DNA from: Desulfobacula sp.
GTDB lineage: Bacteria > Desulfobacterota > Desulfobacteria > Desulfobacterales > Desulfobacteraceae
Direction of reading: 5' to 3'
Assembly (NCBI GenBank): GCA_023701135.1
Contig: JAMPXP010000012.1
Span: 101,100-165,099, forward strand
Length of the DNA: 64,000 nucleotides
Shown here: positions 39,001-46,932 of the stretch, piece after piece
How the letters are laid out: each line of letters starts with the position of its first letter
How positions within the stretch are numbered: position 1 is the stretch's first letter
Translations under genes and position numbers: made by a program
Notes under the pieces: model-generated
The model's input: only the letters and a program-made list of their open reading frames with translations
Databases searched by the model: none
What the model was told of the DNA's origin: nothing

Positions 39001-39432
39001 TTCGGTATCGGCATCGGCGCCGACGGGTTCTTCCAGGAAGAACATCCCAAACTGGCCCCGGTGTCCACCCCGTCCAGCGGTGTTTTCCTGGCCGGAGCCT
39101 GCCAGGGCCCCAAGGATATTCCCGATACCGTGGCCCAGGCAAAGGGTGCGGCAGCCGAATGTATGGCCCTGAGTGCAAAAGGCATTGTGGAAGTGCCGCC
39201 CATGATCTCCTGGATTGATCCGGATGTCTGTGTGGGCTGCCAGGTCTGTATCGGGCTTTGCCCCTATACGGCCATCGAATTTGATGATTTCAACCGGATT
39301 TCAGTGGTCAACAGCGCCGTGTGCAAAGGGTGCGGCAGTTGCGCCGGTCATTGTCCCAGCGGGGCGGCAAAAGTCCGCCATTTTAAGGATCAGCAGATTT
39401 TTGCAGAAATAGACGGATTATTGCTTAATTAA
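36049..39432 (+). CDS. HdrA with an inserted GltD/NfnB-like NAD(P)H oxidoreductase module
   Basis: A 1,127-residue flavoprotein. Residues 1-135 are an HdrA amino-terminal domain (ICHCGINIAY), 144-285 the FAD Rossmann motif (LIVGGGIAGMQAAIDIA) with DCTACIGTPK and CTGCGDCAKVC. At about 288-765 a complete GltD-like module is inserted: Fe-S helical domain (CRISCPAGTN, CPHPCEADC), FAD motif IAVIGSGPVGLTVAYYL, NAD(P) motif VVIIGGGNVAMDAARVAV and AAGDAVTGPATVVEA. HdrA then resumes (CLNCGGCCECKLCVDTC, CIGSRD, CSRTCCM) and ends in two ferredoxin motifs (CVGCQVCIGLC, CKGCGSCAGHC). It likely oxidises or reduces NAD(P)H and couples it to bifurcation. AGGAGGACTGTC precedes ATG 36049; an upstream extension lies in the previous gene. 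Confidence 0.88.
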   Translation: MSERIGFYICHCGINIAYRVRVAEVAAYASTFPGVVVARDYLFMCSDPGQELIEKDIKSFDLTRVVVASCSPRMHEKTFRAACGRAGLNPYHAFHMVCVREHGSWVTENEDEATEKARVIVRAGLKRVSFQDALIPSQFSVNSNTLIVGGGIAGMQAAIDIASAGFKAYLVEKAPTVGGHMLQYDKAFPTLDCTACIGTPKMVAVGQDKNIELRSYAEVEHVSGFVGNFQVTINNKARYIKTNCTGCGDCAKVCPVEFPNEWDVNTKMRKAIYLSFPQAVPVRYVIDKKSTAPCRISCPAGTNVQGYVQMVKTGNYQQALNIIMERLPLPGVLGRVCPHPCEADCRRAQVDSAVSIRDLKRFAADRGRLEDVPMPVVEEIDKKIAVIGSGPVGLTVAYYLRRKGFKISIFESMEKPGGMLRTGIPDYRLPPSILDQEINHILSKGVELKTGVALGRDFTLAGLKEQGFDAVFLGIGAHVPVKMNIEHEDAEGVVDAVLFLKKENLERAGSAKKRVVIIGGGNVAMDAARVAVRSGAQSVSVVYRRTEKEMPADHEEIEGAKEEGIEFITLTGPKKVVTENGKVVGIECIKNELGPADAGGRRRPVPVEGSEYVIACDMIIPAIGQSVETAPVIKDAPFELTAWGTFKVDPDTMQTSVPGVFAAGDAVTGPATVVEAVAGGHKVVTAIERYLKGQMDLFEAERKEEAPVSVEPDYVPIPENAGAVARARASFMAPQSRTSTFDEVDLGLSEAAAQGDAAKCLNCGGCCECKLCVDTCKAKAIDHDIKDEREIVDVGSIIIATGFDPLDPTPMSQYGYGKYTNVFTNLEFERLSNATGPTLGKLLKRDLNDRLKFTEPPKSVAILHCIGSRDINYHEYCSRTCCMYALKYAHLIKDKCGHHTEVYNFYIDMRCFGKGYEEFYKKVQSEGVRMIRGKVGSIKEGPNGMLTVVAEDTLSGRMLAIDVEMAILCTAMEARTNAPDVMRKFGIGIGADGFFQEEHPKLAPVSTPSSGVFLAGACQGPKDIPDTVAQAKGAAAECMALSAKGIVEVPPMISWIDPDVCVGCQVCIGLCPYTAIEFDDFNRISVVNSAVCKGCGSCAGHCPSGAAKVRHFKDQQIFAEIDGLLLN

Positions 39433-39446
39433 AAAGGAGTGGTGAT

Positions 39447-39899
39447 ATGAGCGAGTTTGAACCAAAAATTGTGGGGTTTTTCTGTAACTGGTGTACCTTT
39501 ACCGCTGCAGATCTGGCAGGCACCTCCCGTCTGTCCTATCCGCACAATATTAAAATCATCCGGATGATGTGCAGCGGCATGGTGGACCCCAAATATGTGA
39601 TCAAGGCCTTTCTGAACGGGGCCGACGGGGTCCTGATCGGCGGATGCTGGCCCGGAGACTGCCATTATATCAACGGCAACCTCAAGGCCCGGCGCAGGGT
39701 GGCCATGCTGACGGAAATTTTAAAGGAATACGGGATTGACGAAAAACGGTTCTGGCTGCGCTGGATTGCGGCCAGTGAAGGAACCATGCTCCGGGAAGTG
39801 GTCAATGACATGACGGCCAAATTGAAGGAACTGGGCCCGAGCCCCCTGAACAGAGAAGCCCTTGGCGAAAAATCTGAAAAAGCAAAAATGATCGGTTGA
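39447..39899 (+). CDS. MvhD-like [2Fe-2S] electron-transfer protein
   Basis: A 150-residue MvhD paralogue. The ligand positions are FFCNWC (13-16), MMCSG and GGCWPGDCHY. It follows the HdrA-GltD gene by 14 bases with AAAGGAG upstream. MvhD proteins normally join HdrA to a hydrogenase or dehydrogenase; the adjacent FrhB-like protein is a plausible partner. The carboxy tail is longer and more charged than in the copy at 28.3 kb. Confidence 0.92.
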   Translation: MSEFEPKIVGFFCNWCTFTAADLAGTSRLSYPHNIKIIRMMCSGMVDPKYVIKAFLNGADGVLIGGCWPGDCHYINGNLKARRRVAMLTEILKEYGIDEKRFWLRWIAASEGTMLREVVNDMTAKLKELGPSPLNREALGEKSEKAKMIG

Positions 39900-39918
39900 A
39901 AAAACGGAGAAGATACCC

Positions 39919-41049
39919 ATGGCAAATTTTACAAAACTGTCCTTTAAAAAAGGCGAACTGAATCAAAAACTGGCGGATCTTTTCAAAGGCATGATGGAAA
40001 AAGGAGTGGTCGATGCCCTGCTGGCCCCCATGATCCAGCCCAAACGAGGGGTCATGCTGACCCTGGTGACTGATCCGTCCCACCTGGGGGCCCTTGACCC
40101 CTTTGCCCCGGTGGTGCCGGTGAACGGCGCCAGGATTGCCTCATCCATCACAGCCAAACCCTCGGGCAGAAAAACGGCCATGGTGCTCAGATCCTGCGAG
40201 ATCCGGGCCCTGGTGGAGCTTTGCAAACTGAAACAGGCCAACCTGGACGATGTCCTGCTCATCGGCATGGACTGCCTGGGCCGCTATGAAAATCTTGATT
40301 TTGTCAAACTCCGGGCCGAAGGACAATCCTCGGAAGCCTTTCTTGAAAAAGCCCTGGCCGGAAATACGGAGAGCGGCGGCTGCGATGTTTCCGGGGCCTG
40401 TAAAATATGTGAATTCCCGGTGCCGGACAATGTGGATTTACGGCTCTGTGCCATCGGAACAGGGGCCGAGGCCGTTTATCTCGAAAGCCTGACCCCCAAG
40501 GGCGACAAGGCCCTTGAAGCGGCGGGCCTCAACACCGGGGAAACCCCGGCCGGCCGGGAAGCCGCGGTCCAGCAACTGGTCAAAAAACGCAAAGAGGCCT
40601 GTGATGCGGCCCTGGCCCAGTACCGGGAATCCACCCCCAGCATTGACGCCCTTGAAGACCGGGTGGCCAATTGCATCAACTGTTATAACTGCCGGGTGGC
40701 CTGCCCGGTCTGTTATTGCAAGGAATGCGTGTTTGTAACCGATACCTTCCGCCACAACGGAGATCAGTATATGGGATGGGCCGATACCTTCGGGACCCTG
40801 AAAATGCCCACGGACACCATTTTCTATCACCTGACCCGCATGAGCCATATGAGCCTGTTCTGTGTCGGATGCGGCCAGTGCACCAGCGCCTGTCCCAACA
40901 GCATTGATCTGATGCCCATGTTCAGGGCCGCGGCCCAGAAAACCCAAGGCAGGTTCGACTACCAGGCAGGCCGTTCCCATGATGAAAAGCAGCCCCTGAC
41001 TGTTTTTGAAAATGACGAGCTGGTTGAAGTGACAGGGCAAGTTAAATAG
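39919..41049 (+). CDS. FrhB/FdhB-like iron-sulfur flavoprotein subunit
   Basis: A 376-residue protein. The first 210 residues resemble the FrhB/FdhB family (coenzyme F420 hydrogenase or formate dehydrogenase beta subunit), including MVLRSCEIRALVELCKL and LIGMDCLGRYE. An intermediate CDVSGACKICEFPV may bind a cluster. The carboxy part has a [4Fe-4S] motif with extra cysteines (CINCYNCRVACPVCYCKEC) and a second one (CVGCGQCTSACP). Family members use F420, NAD(P)H or ferredoxin; the cofactor cannot be settled from sequence alone. It is positioned between mvhD and hdrA, consistent with an electron-input module. Confidence 0.8.
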   Translation: MANFTKLSFKKGELNQKLADLFKGMMEKGVVDALLAPMIQPKRGVMLTLVTDPSHLGALDPFAPVVPVNGARIASSITAKPSGRKTAMVLRSCEIRALVELCKLKQANLDDVLLIGMDCLGRYENLDFVKLRAEGQSSEAFLEKALAGNTESGGCDVSGACKICEFPVPDNVDLRLCAIGTGAEAVYLESLTPKGDKALEAAGLNTGETPAGREAAVQQLVKKRKEACDAALAQYRESTPSIDALEDRVANCINCYNCRVACPVCYCKECVFVTDTFRHNGDQYMGWADTFGTLKMPTDTIFYHLTRMSHMSLFCVGCGQCTSACPNSIDLMPMFRAAAQKTQGRFDYQAGRSHDEKQPLTVFENDELVEVTGQVK

Positions 41050-41058
41050 GAGAATATT

Positions 41059-44000
41059 ATGGCAGAAAAAAAGCCCACGGGTACGGTTCTGGTTGCGGGT
41101 GCCGGCATTTCCGGAATCAAAGCCGCCATAGAACTGGCCGAGATCGGATACAAGGTCCTGCTGACGGATGCCTCCCCCCAGATCGGCGGTATCCTGGCCA
41201 AGCTGGACAACCAGTTTCCCACGGACCATTGCGGGATGTGCCGGATGCTGCCCATGGTCGGCCGGGAATATGCATCCCAGTATTGTATGCGAAAAGGCCT
41301 GTACCATGAAAATATCGAAATCCTGCCCTTTACGGAACTCAAAAGCGTTGAAGGGGATGCCGGCAACTACACCGTCGAATTATTAAAAAAAGCCCGGTAT
41401 ATCGACACGGACAAATGCAACGGCCTTGGCGAATGCATCCGGGTCTGCCCGGTGGAGACGGCCGATGAATTCAACCACGGCCTGACCCTCCGCAAGGCGG
41501 TGTATAAACCCGTGCCCCACAGCACCCCCCAGATGCTGCTCATTGACATGGAGACCTGCACCCGATGCGGTGAATGCGTCAAGGTCTGCCCCACCAACGT
41601 CATCAATCTATCGGCAGAAGACGAGGCCCTGACAAGGCAGGTTCATGCCATTGTCCTGGCCTCCGGGGTAAAGCTGTATAATTTAAAAGATTTTGAGGAC
41701 GCCAAATCCTGGGCCGTCTCGCCGGATGTGGTGAGTTCCCTGGCCTTTGAACGCATCATCAGCGGGTCCGGCACCTTTGACGGAACCATCCGGCGGCCAT
41801 CCGACGGCAGGCCCGCCAAAAAGATCGCCTGGGTCCAATGCATGGGGTCCCGGAACAGAAGACAAAAAAGGGATTACTGCTCCTCCATCTGCTGCATGTT
41901 TGCCTTGAAAGAAGCCGTGCTGGCCAAGGAAAAAGGCGGGGACGAGGTTGAAACCACCATTTTCTATATGGATATGCGGACCTTTGGTAAGGATTTTTAC
42001 CGGTATTATGAACGAGCCGTTGACGAGCATGGGGTCAAGCTCATCCGGTGCCGGGTCCAGGGGGTCATGCTGAACCCGGACAAAAGCCTTTCCATGCGGT
42101 ATTTTGATTCCGAAACCCAGGAATTTTTTGTGTCCGACTATCATATGGTGGTGCTTTCAACCGGGCAGGTTCCCTATGAAACCCATCAAAAACTGGCGGA
42201 CCTGCTCCATGTGGACGTCGATTCCCGGAAGCTCCTGCCCACGGATCCCTATGACAAGGTCAAACTGGTCAAGCCGGGGGTATTTCTATGCGGGTCCCTC
42301 ATGGGGCTCACGGATATCAGCGAGGCCGTCGGCAGCGGGATTGCCGCCGCCGGACAGGTGAGCCGGTTTTTGTCCGGCCTGGATGTGTCCCTCCTGGAAG
42401 AAGAGGAAATTCCCGAACCCACGGCCAAGGACAGGGATGAGCCCCTGGTATCGGTGGTGCTCTGCAAATGCAGTGAAAAAATGCAGGAGAGCAGCGTTGA
42501 TTTCAATGCCCTGGGCGCAGGCCTCAAACGGCTCAACGGCGTCGGGGAGGTCCATATCCTGGATATGCTTTGCAGCGATGAAGGCAAACAAACGGTCCTG
42601 GATCTCCTGGCCAAATCCAAATGCAACCGCCTCCTCATGGGGGCCTGCCATCCCTTCATGTACCGGAAATCCTTGAAAAACCTGGCCAAAAAAGCCGGGT
42701 TTGCCGCGTCCCTGGTTGAGATCACGGATCTTTCCTCCATCGTTCACAGGGGTTTTTTTGATCCCCAACCCGTTGAATCCGGCAAAAGGGATTACACCCG
42801 TTTGGCCTACAACGACCTCAGGGGCCACATTGAAAACCTGAAACTCAAGCCCGCCCTCCATGTGGAGAGCCTTTCCATCAACCCGGCCGCCCTTGTGGTG
42901 GGCGGGGGCATCGCCGGCATGCATGCGGCCCTCAGCCTGGCCCAGCGGGGGGTGGAAGTCCACCTGGTGGAAAAGACGGACAGGCTGGGGGGATATGCCG
43001 GAACCCGGATTGAACACACCATTGACGGCCTCACCCCGGTTTCCATGGCAAAGGATCTGGCCGGCAAGGTCCTTGAGCACAAGCACATCACCCTTCATAA
43101 AAATTGTGAAATCGTTGCCACCCAGGGCTCCCTGGGGGCCTTTGAAACCAAAATCAGGGATGTCTCCAAAGAAGAGAATTTTTATCTGACCCATGGGGCC
43201 GCCATCATTGCCACGGGCGGACATGAAGGGGCCACCGACGAATATGAATATGGCAATTCAGACCAGATCCTGACCCAGGCCGAACTGAAAGACGGACTGG
43301 CCACAGGGGAAATCGATGTCGGTGAAGCGGAAACCATCGTCATGATCCAGTGCGTGGGGTCCCGGCAAAAAGAAGGCCGGGAGTATTGCAGCCGGATCTG
43401 CTGTATCGGCGCCATTGCCAATGCCCTGGCCATCCGGGAGAAAAATCCCGAAGCCAGGATCTTCATCCTCTACCGGGATGTCATGACCTATGGGTTTACC
43501 GAACAATATTATACCCAGGCGCGGCTGGCCGGGATCATTTTTGTGAGCTACAGCCTGGACAACAAACCCAAAGTTGAACTCGTTGACGGAAGCCCGGTGA
43601 TCACCTTTACCGAACCGGTCCTGAATGCGGAAATGCAGCTCACGCCGGATTATCTCATTCTGTCAACCGGTGTGGATGCCGAAGCCTCCAACCGGGAGGT
43701 GGGCAAGGCCTTCGGTCTCCCGGTCAACGAAGACGGCTTCTTTGTGGAAGCGGACTCCAAATGGCGTCCCGTTGAATTCCTGAAGGTCGGCCTCTATGTG
43801 GCCGGGGTCGCCCATTCCCCCATGACCCTGAAAGACGCCATCCTTCAGGCCGAAGCCGCAGCCCACAAAACCTATGCCTATCTGTCCGGGCGGAAAATCC
43901 ACACGGCCCATACCATTTCCAGGGTCCATGACGCCATCTGCGTCCGGTGCCAGAGATGCGTCACCATCTGCCCCTACGGGGCCCGGTCCTACGACGAGGC

Positions 44001-44166
44001 CCTGGACAGGATCATTGTGGACGGCGCCACCTGCCAGGCCTGCGGCATGTGCGCGGTGGAATGCCAGAACAATGCGGCGGAAATCATGGGTTTCAGCGAC
44101 AAACAGATCATGGCGGTCATTGATGCCGGACTGTCCAAGGACCCGGTGGCGGCAACCCCAGACTAG
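41059..44166 (+). CDS. hdrA: Double-module HdrA-like electron-bifurcating flavoprotein
   Basis: A 1,035-residue protein with two tandem HdrA modules. FAD motifs are VLVAGAGISGIKAAIELAE (residues 10-28) and ALVVGGGIAGMHAALSLAQ (about 613-631). HdrA cysteine patterns appear as DHCGMCRMLPMVG, CMGSRNRRQKRDYCSSICCM and CVGSRQKEGREYCSRICC. Ferredoxin motifs are CTRCGECVKVC and, at the end, CVRCQRCVTIC-like and CQACGMCAVEC. One inner motif, CNGLGECIRVC, has leucine where a cysteine is expected. AGGAGAATATT precedes the ATG. It sits directly before hdrC and hdrB, completing an HdrABC core. It is a paralogue of the HdrA at 28.7-31.8 kb. Confidence 0.92.
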   Translation: MAEKKPTGTVLVAGAGISGIKAAIELAEIGYKVLLTDASPQIGGILAKLDNQFPTDHCGMCRMLPMVGREYASQYCMRKGLYHENIEILPFTELKSVEGDAGNYTVELLKKARYIDTDKCNGLGECIRVCPVETADEFNHGLTLRKAVYKPVPHSTPQMLLIDMETCTRCGECVKVCPTNVINLSAEDEALTRQVHAIVLASGVKLYNLKDFEDAKSWAVSPDVVSSLAFERIISGSGTFDGTIRRPSDGRPAKKIAWVQCMGSRNRRQKRDYCSSICCMFALKEAVLAKEKGGDEVETTIFYMDMRTFGKDFYRYYERAVDEHGVKLIRCRVQGVMLNPDKSLSMRYFDSETQEFFVSDYHMVVLSTGQVPYETHQKLADLLHVDVDSRKLLPTDPYDKVKLVKPGVFLCGSLMGLTDISEAVGSGIAAAGQVSRFLSGLDVSLLEEEEIPEPTAKDRDEPLVSVVLCKCSEKMQESSVDFNALGAGLKRLNGVGEVHILDMLCSDEGKQTVLDLLAKSKCNRLLMGACHPFMYRKSLKNLAKKAGFAASLVEITDLSSIVHRGFFDPQPVESGKRDYTRLAYNDLRGHIENLKLKPALHVESLSINPAALVVGGGIAGMHAALSLAQRGVEVHLVEKTDRLGGYAGTRIEHTIDGLTPVSMAKDLAGKVLEHKHITLHKNCEIVATQGSLGAFETKIRDVSKEENFYLTHGAAIIATGGHEGATDEYEYGNSDQILTQAELKDGLATGEIDVGEAETIVMIQCVGSRQKEGREYCSRICCIGAIANALAIREKNPEARIFILYRDVMTYGFTEQYYTQARLAGIIFVSYSLDNKPKVELVDGSPVITFTEPVLNAEMQLTPDYLILSTGVDAEASNREVGKAFGLPVNEDGFFVEADSKWRPVEFLKVGLYVAGVAHSPMTLKDAILQAEAAAHKTYAYLSGRKIHTAHTISRVHDAICVRCQRCVTICPYGARSYDEALDRIIVDGATCQACGMCAVECQNNAAEIMGFSDKQIMAVIDAGLSKDPVAATPD

Positions 44167-44175
44167 GAGAAAATT

Positions 44176-44679
44176 ATGGATTTCAGTCAGTCAGATAAGG
44201 ATTTGTGGAAACAGATATATCATACCAAGGATCTGCTCCATTGTTTTAATTGCAGCACCTGCCTGTCGGGCTGCCCCGCCTCCCACGGCGACCCCCCGCT
44301 TCTGGTGAGGAACCTGGCCCGAATGGTGGTCTACGGGCTGGAGGAAGATCTCCTGAACGACGACACCCCGTGGGCCTGCGTATCCTGTTCCAGGTGCGAA
44401 GAAATGTGTCCCATGGATGTCAAACCCTTTGAAATGATCCTGGCCATCCGGAGATGGCAGACCTCCAATGACGAGACCCGTGTTCCCACCGCCATTGTGG
44501 AGATTTATAAAAGGGGCTATACCCAGTCCGTCGGCACCAACACGGAACTGAGGGCCTCCCTGGGCCTGCCCGAGCTTCAGACCATCACCAAGATGCCCGA
44601 GATGCTGAAGCTGTATCAGGAAATGCTGATGAAAACACCGGTGGTCAGCGAAAACGACTATATGTTTAATGAGGAATAA
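44176..44679 (+). CDS. hdrC: Heterodisulfide reductase subunit C-like
   Basis: A 167-residue HdrC protein with two [4Fe-4S] motifs, CFNCSTCLSGC (23-33) and CVSCSRCEEMC (about 70-80), then a helical tail. HdrC carries electrons from HdrA to the catalytic HdrB. AGGAGAAAATT precedes the ATG and only five bases separate its stop from hdrB. Confidence 0.95.
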   Translation: MDFSQSDKDLWKQIYHTKDLLHCFNCSTCLSGCPASHGDPPLLVRNLARMVVYGLEEDLLNDDTPWACVSCSRCEEMCPMDVKPFEMILAIRRWQTSNDETRVPTAIVEIYKRGYTQSVGTNTELRASLGLPELQTITKMPEMLKLYQEMLMKTPVVSENDYMFNEE

Positions 44680-44684
44680 AAGAA

Positions 44685-45578
44685 ATGGAATTATGTCTTT
44701 TCTTAGGTTGTAATACCCCGGCCATCCGGCCGGATGTCGAGAGGGCCATCCGGGCGACCATGCCGGAACTGGGTGTGGACCTGGCCGACGCCGAAGGCTA
44801 TGTCTGCTGTCCGGCCTTTGGGTCGTTTCCTTCCACGGACGATGATTCCTATCTGGCTTCCTCGGGGTGGAATCTGTCCATTGCAGAGGCCAAGGGCCTG
44901 GATATCATGGTTCAGTGCGGTTCCTGCTACAGCTCCCTTCGCATGGGCCGGGACCACCTGGCCCATGACGAAGAAAAGCTGGCCCGGGTCAATGAACTCA
45001 TCGAGCTGACGGGCCGGAAGCTGGAATGCAAAACCAAGGTCCGCCACGTATCGGAAATCCTGTATAATGAAGTGGGCCCGGAAAAGATTGCCAAGACCAT
45101 CAAAAAAAACCTGAACGGTCTTCACGGGGTGATCCAGTATCCCTGCCACACCCTTTTTCCCAGTGAAATCGTCGGGTTCGAAGAATCTCCGCGGGAACCC
45201 AAGGCCCTGCGGATTCTGACGGAAGCCATGGGGGCCACGGTGGACCATTACAGCCGGGAACTTCAATGTTGCGGCGGAGCCGGGGGATTTTCAAAAAGTT
45301 CGCCCGCCGAGGCCACTGAATTTACAAAGACCAAACTGGATGCCATTATTGAAGAAACAAAGGCCGATTTCATCGTGGTGTCCTGTATCACCTGTCTCAT
45401 GTACCTGGATAATATTCAGAAAAAGCTCAATGAGGCGGAAGGCACGGATAAATACCATATCCCGGTGTTTGACTACAATCAACTGTTGGCCCTGTGCATG
45501 GGATTCGATCCCAAACAGGTGGCCTCCATATGTACGGTTCCGAGAAATAAGGTGATCGACAGGATTACCGCAGGGTGA
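44685..45578 (+). CDS. hdrB: Heterodisulfide reductase subunit B-like (two CCG domains)
   Basis: A 297-residue HdrB with two cysteine-rich CCG domains that form the non-cubane [4Fe-4S] active site. The first is CLFLGCNTP (4-9) with VCCPAFGSF and QCGSCYSS; the second is QYPCHTLF with LQCCGGAGGF and SCITC. In organisms without coenzyme M/B the physiological disulfide substrate is unknown. It completes the hdrA-hdrC-hdrB order. The 91 bases to the next gene show no clear terminator. Confidence 0.95.
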   Translation: MELCLFLGCNTPAIRPDVERAIRATMPELGVDLADAEGYVCCPAFGSFPSTDDDSYLASSGWNLSIAEAKGLDIMVQCGSCYSSLRMGRDHLAHDEEKLARVNELIELTGRKLECKTKVRHVSEILYNEVGPEKIAKTIKKNLNGLHGVIQYPCHTLFPSEIVGFEESPREPKALRILTEAMGATVDHYSRELQCCGGAGGFSKSSPAEATEFTKTKLDAIIEETKADFIVVSCITCLMYLDNIQKKLNEAEGTDKYHIPVFDYNQLLALCMGFDPKQVASICTVPRNKVIDRITAG

Positions 45579-45669
45579 TTGACAATCCCTGAAAGGATGG
45601 TATGGATGATGGATAAAGGGTTCAAAAACCAAGGCAGATATTGTTTATAACCAGATATAGAGGGCAACC

Positions 45670-46539
45670 ATGTTTAAAAAAATACTGTTTGCAACATCCA
45701 CAACAAGCGCCTGCGATCCGGCCGCCAGGGTCGCGTTTACCATAACCAACCTTTACAAGGCGCATATCACCGTTTTTCATGTCATCGAGGCAAAAGAGCC
45801 GGGTGGCGCCAAGACGGATGCGGATGAAAAAACCACCTTGGGCGTCAAAGAAAAAATAGAAGCCTATTATGCGGATTATTTGTCAAAATCCAAACATCAT
45901 ACCATCAAAACAGTTCCGGGTGACCCCTGCCGGGAGATTCTGGAAGAACTCCAAAAGGATAGACCCGACCTCCTGGTGATGGGTGTCAGCACCGGCGGCG
46001 AAGCAGGCCTTGAAAATGCAATCCAAAATACCGAATCCTCATTTCAAAAAATCGTAAAGGCTTCCATTTGCCCTGTATTGATCGTGAACCGCCCGGCGGC
46101 CTCTTTCTGGGGAACCATTTCAAACCTGGTCTTTGCCACCGATTTTTCACAAACATCTGATAAGGCCTTTGATTTTGCAGCCCGGCTTGCAAAAAGAACA
46201 AACTGCGAACTCCATATTTTCCATGCCCAGAATGTCAGTCTTACGCCCGGCTCAAAAGAGTTTAACCAGAATGCCATAGAAGAACGCAGACGAGAAAAGC
46301 TCAGCTTTTCCAAAAAAAAATATGTGTCAAAAATGGCAGGCATTGAAAATTATTCCATAGAAGTCTGGGAAGGCAGCCCCTATCTTGAAATCGTAAAATA
46401 TGCCAGAGAAAAATATGCAGATCTGATTATCATGGCCCAGGACTCGAAAAATCCCGGCTCTGAAACCGATGAATTGGGAAGTACAATCAAACAGGTGATT
46501 CTTCGCGCCGGTTGTCCTGTCCTCTGTGTTAATAAATAA
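45670..46539 (+). CDS. Universal stress protein with two UspA domains
   Basis: A 289-residue tandem UspA protein. Domain one starts MFKKILFATSTTSACDPAARVA and contains LLVMGVSTGGEAGLEN; domain two starts NLVFATDFSQTSDKAFDFAA and ends LGSTIKQVILRAGCPVLCVN. The second domain approaches the nucleotide-binding G2XG9G(S/T) motif only loosely (MAQDSKNPGSETDELGST). It probably signals or buffers energy stress. A homologue lies at 50.9 kb in the same operon. Confidence 0.88.
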   Translation: MFKKILFATSTTSACDPAARVAFTITNLYKAHITVFHVIEAKEPGGAKTDADEKTTLGVKEKIEAYYADYLSKSKHHTIKTVPGDPCREILEELQKDRPDLLVMGVSTGGEAGLENAIQNTESSFQKIVKASICPVLIVNRPAASFWGTISNLVFATDFSQTSDKAFDFAARLAKRTNCELHIFHAQNVSLTPGSKEFNQNAIEERRREKLSFSKKKYVSKMAGIENYSIEVWEGSPYLEIVKYAREKYADLIIMAQDSKNPGSETDELGSTIKQVILRAGCPVLCVNK

Positions 46540-46566
46540 AAGAGCGCCCACAAGATGGAGGAAAAA

Positions 46567-46917
46567 ATGAAAAAGATTCTCATCATTGATGATGACCCCG
46601 TAATCCGGACCTATCTGACCAATTTATTAACGGACAATGGGTATGGGACCACAGTGGCCCAGGATGCAAAGGAGGCCATGGACCTTGTCGATGCGGAACC
46701 CTTTGATCTGATCACCCTGGACCTGGACATGCCGGGTGAATGGGGAACCCGGTTTTTCAGCAAACTGGCCCAGGACCGGCAGAAGAAAAACATTCCGGTG
46801 ATTGTCATCAGCGGTATGGCCGGTAATGAATATGCCATCCCCAAAGCCGTGGCCAGCCTCACAAAACCCTTTGATCAAAAAGAGCTGTTAAAGATCGTGC
46901 GGGATATCTTAAAATAA
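46567..46917 (+). CDS. Stand-alone receiver protein
   Basis: A 116-residue receiver: ILIIDDDPVIRTYL, LITLDLDMPGEWG phospho-acceptor and ASLTKPFDQKEL with the conserved Lys. ATG 46567 is chosen because GGAGG lies just upstream; the in-frame ATG at 46555 would overlap that site. It precedes the haem-motif kinase by 15 bases, so it is its likely partner. Confidence 0.9.
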   Translation: MKKILIIDDDPVIRTYLTNLLTDNGYGTTVAQDAKEAMDLVDAEPFDLITLDLDMPGEWGTRFFSKLAQDRQKKNIPVIVISGMAGNEYAIPKAVASLTKPFDQKELLKIVRDILK

Positions 46918-46932
46918 CGGGGAGGCCCTTTC

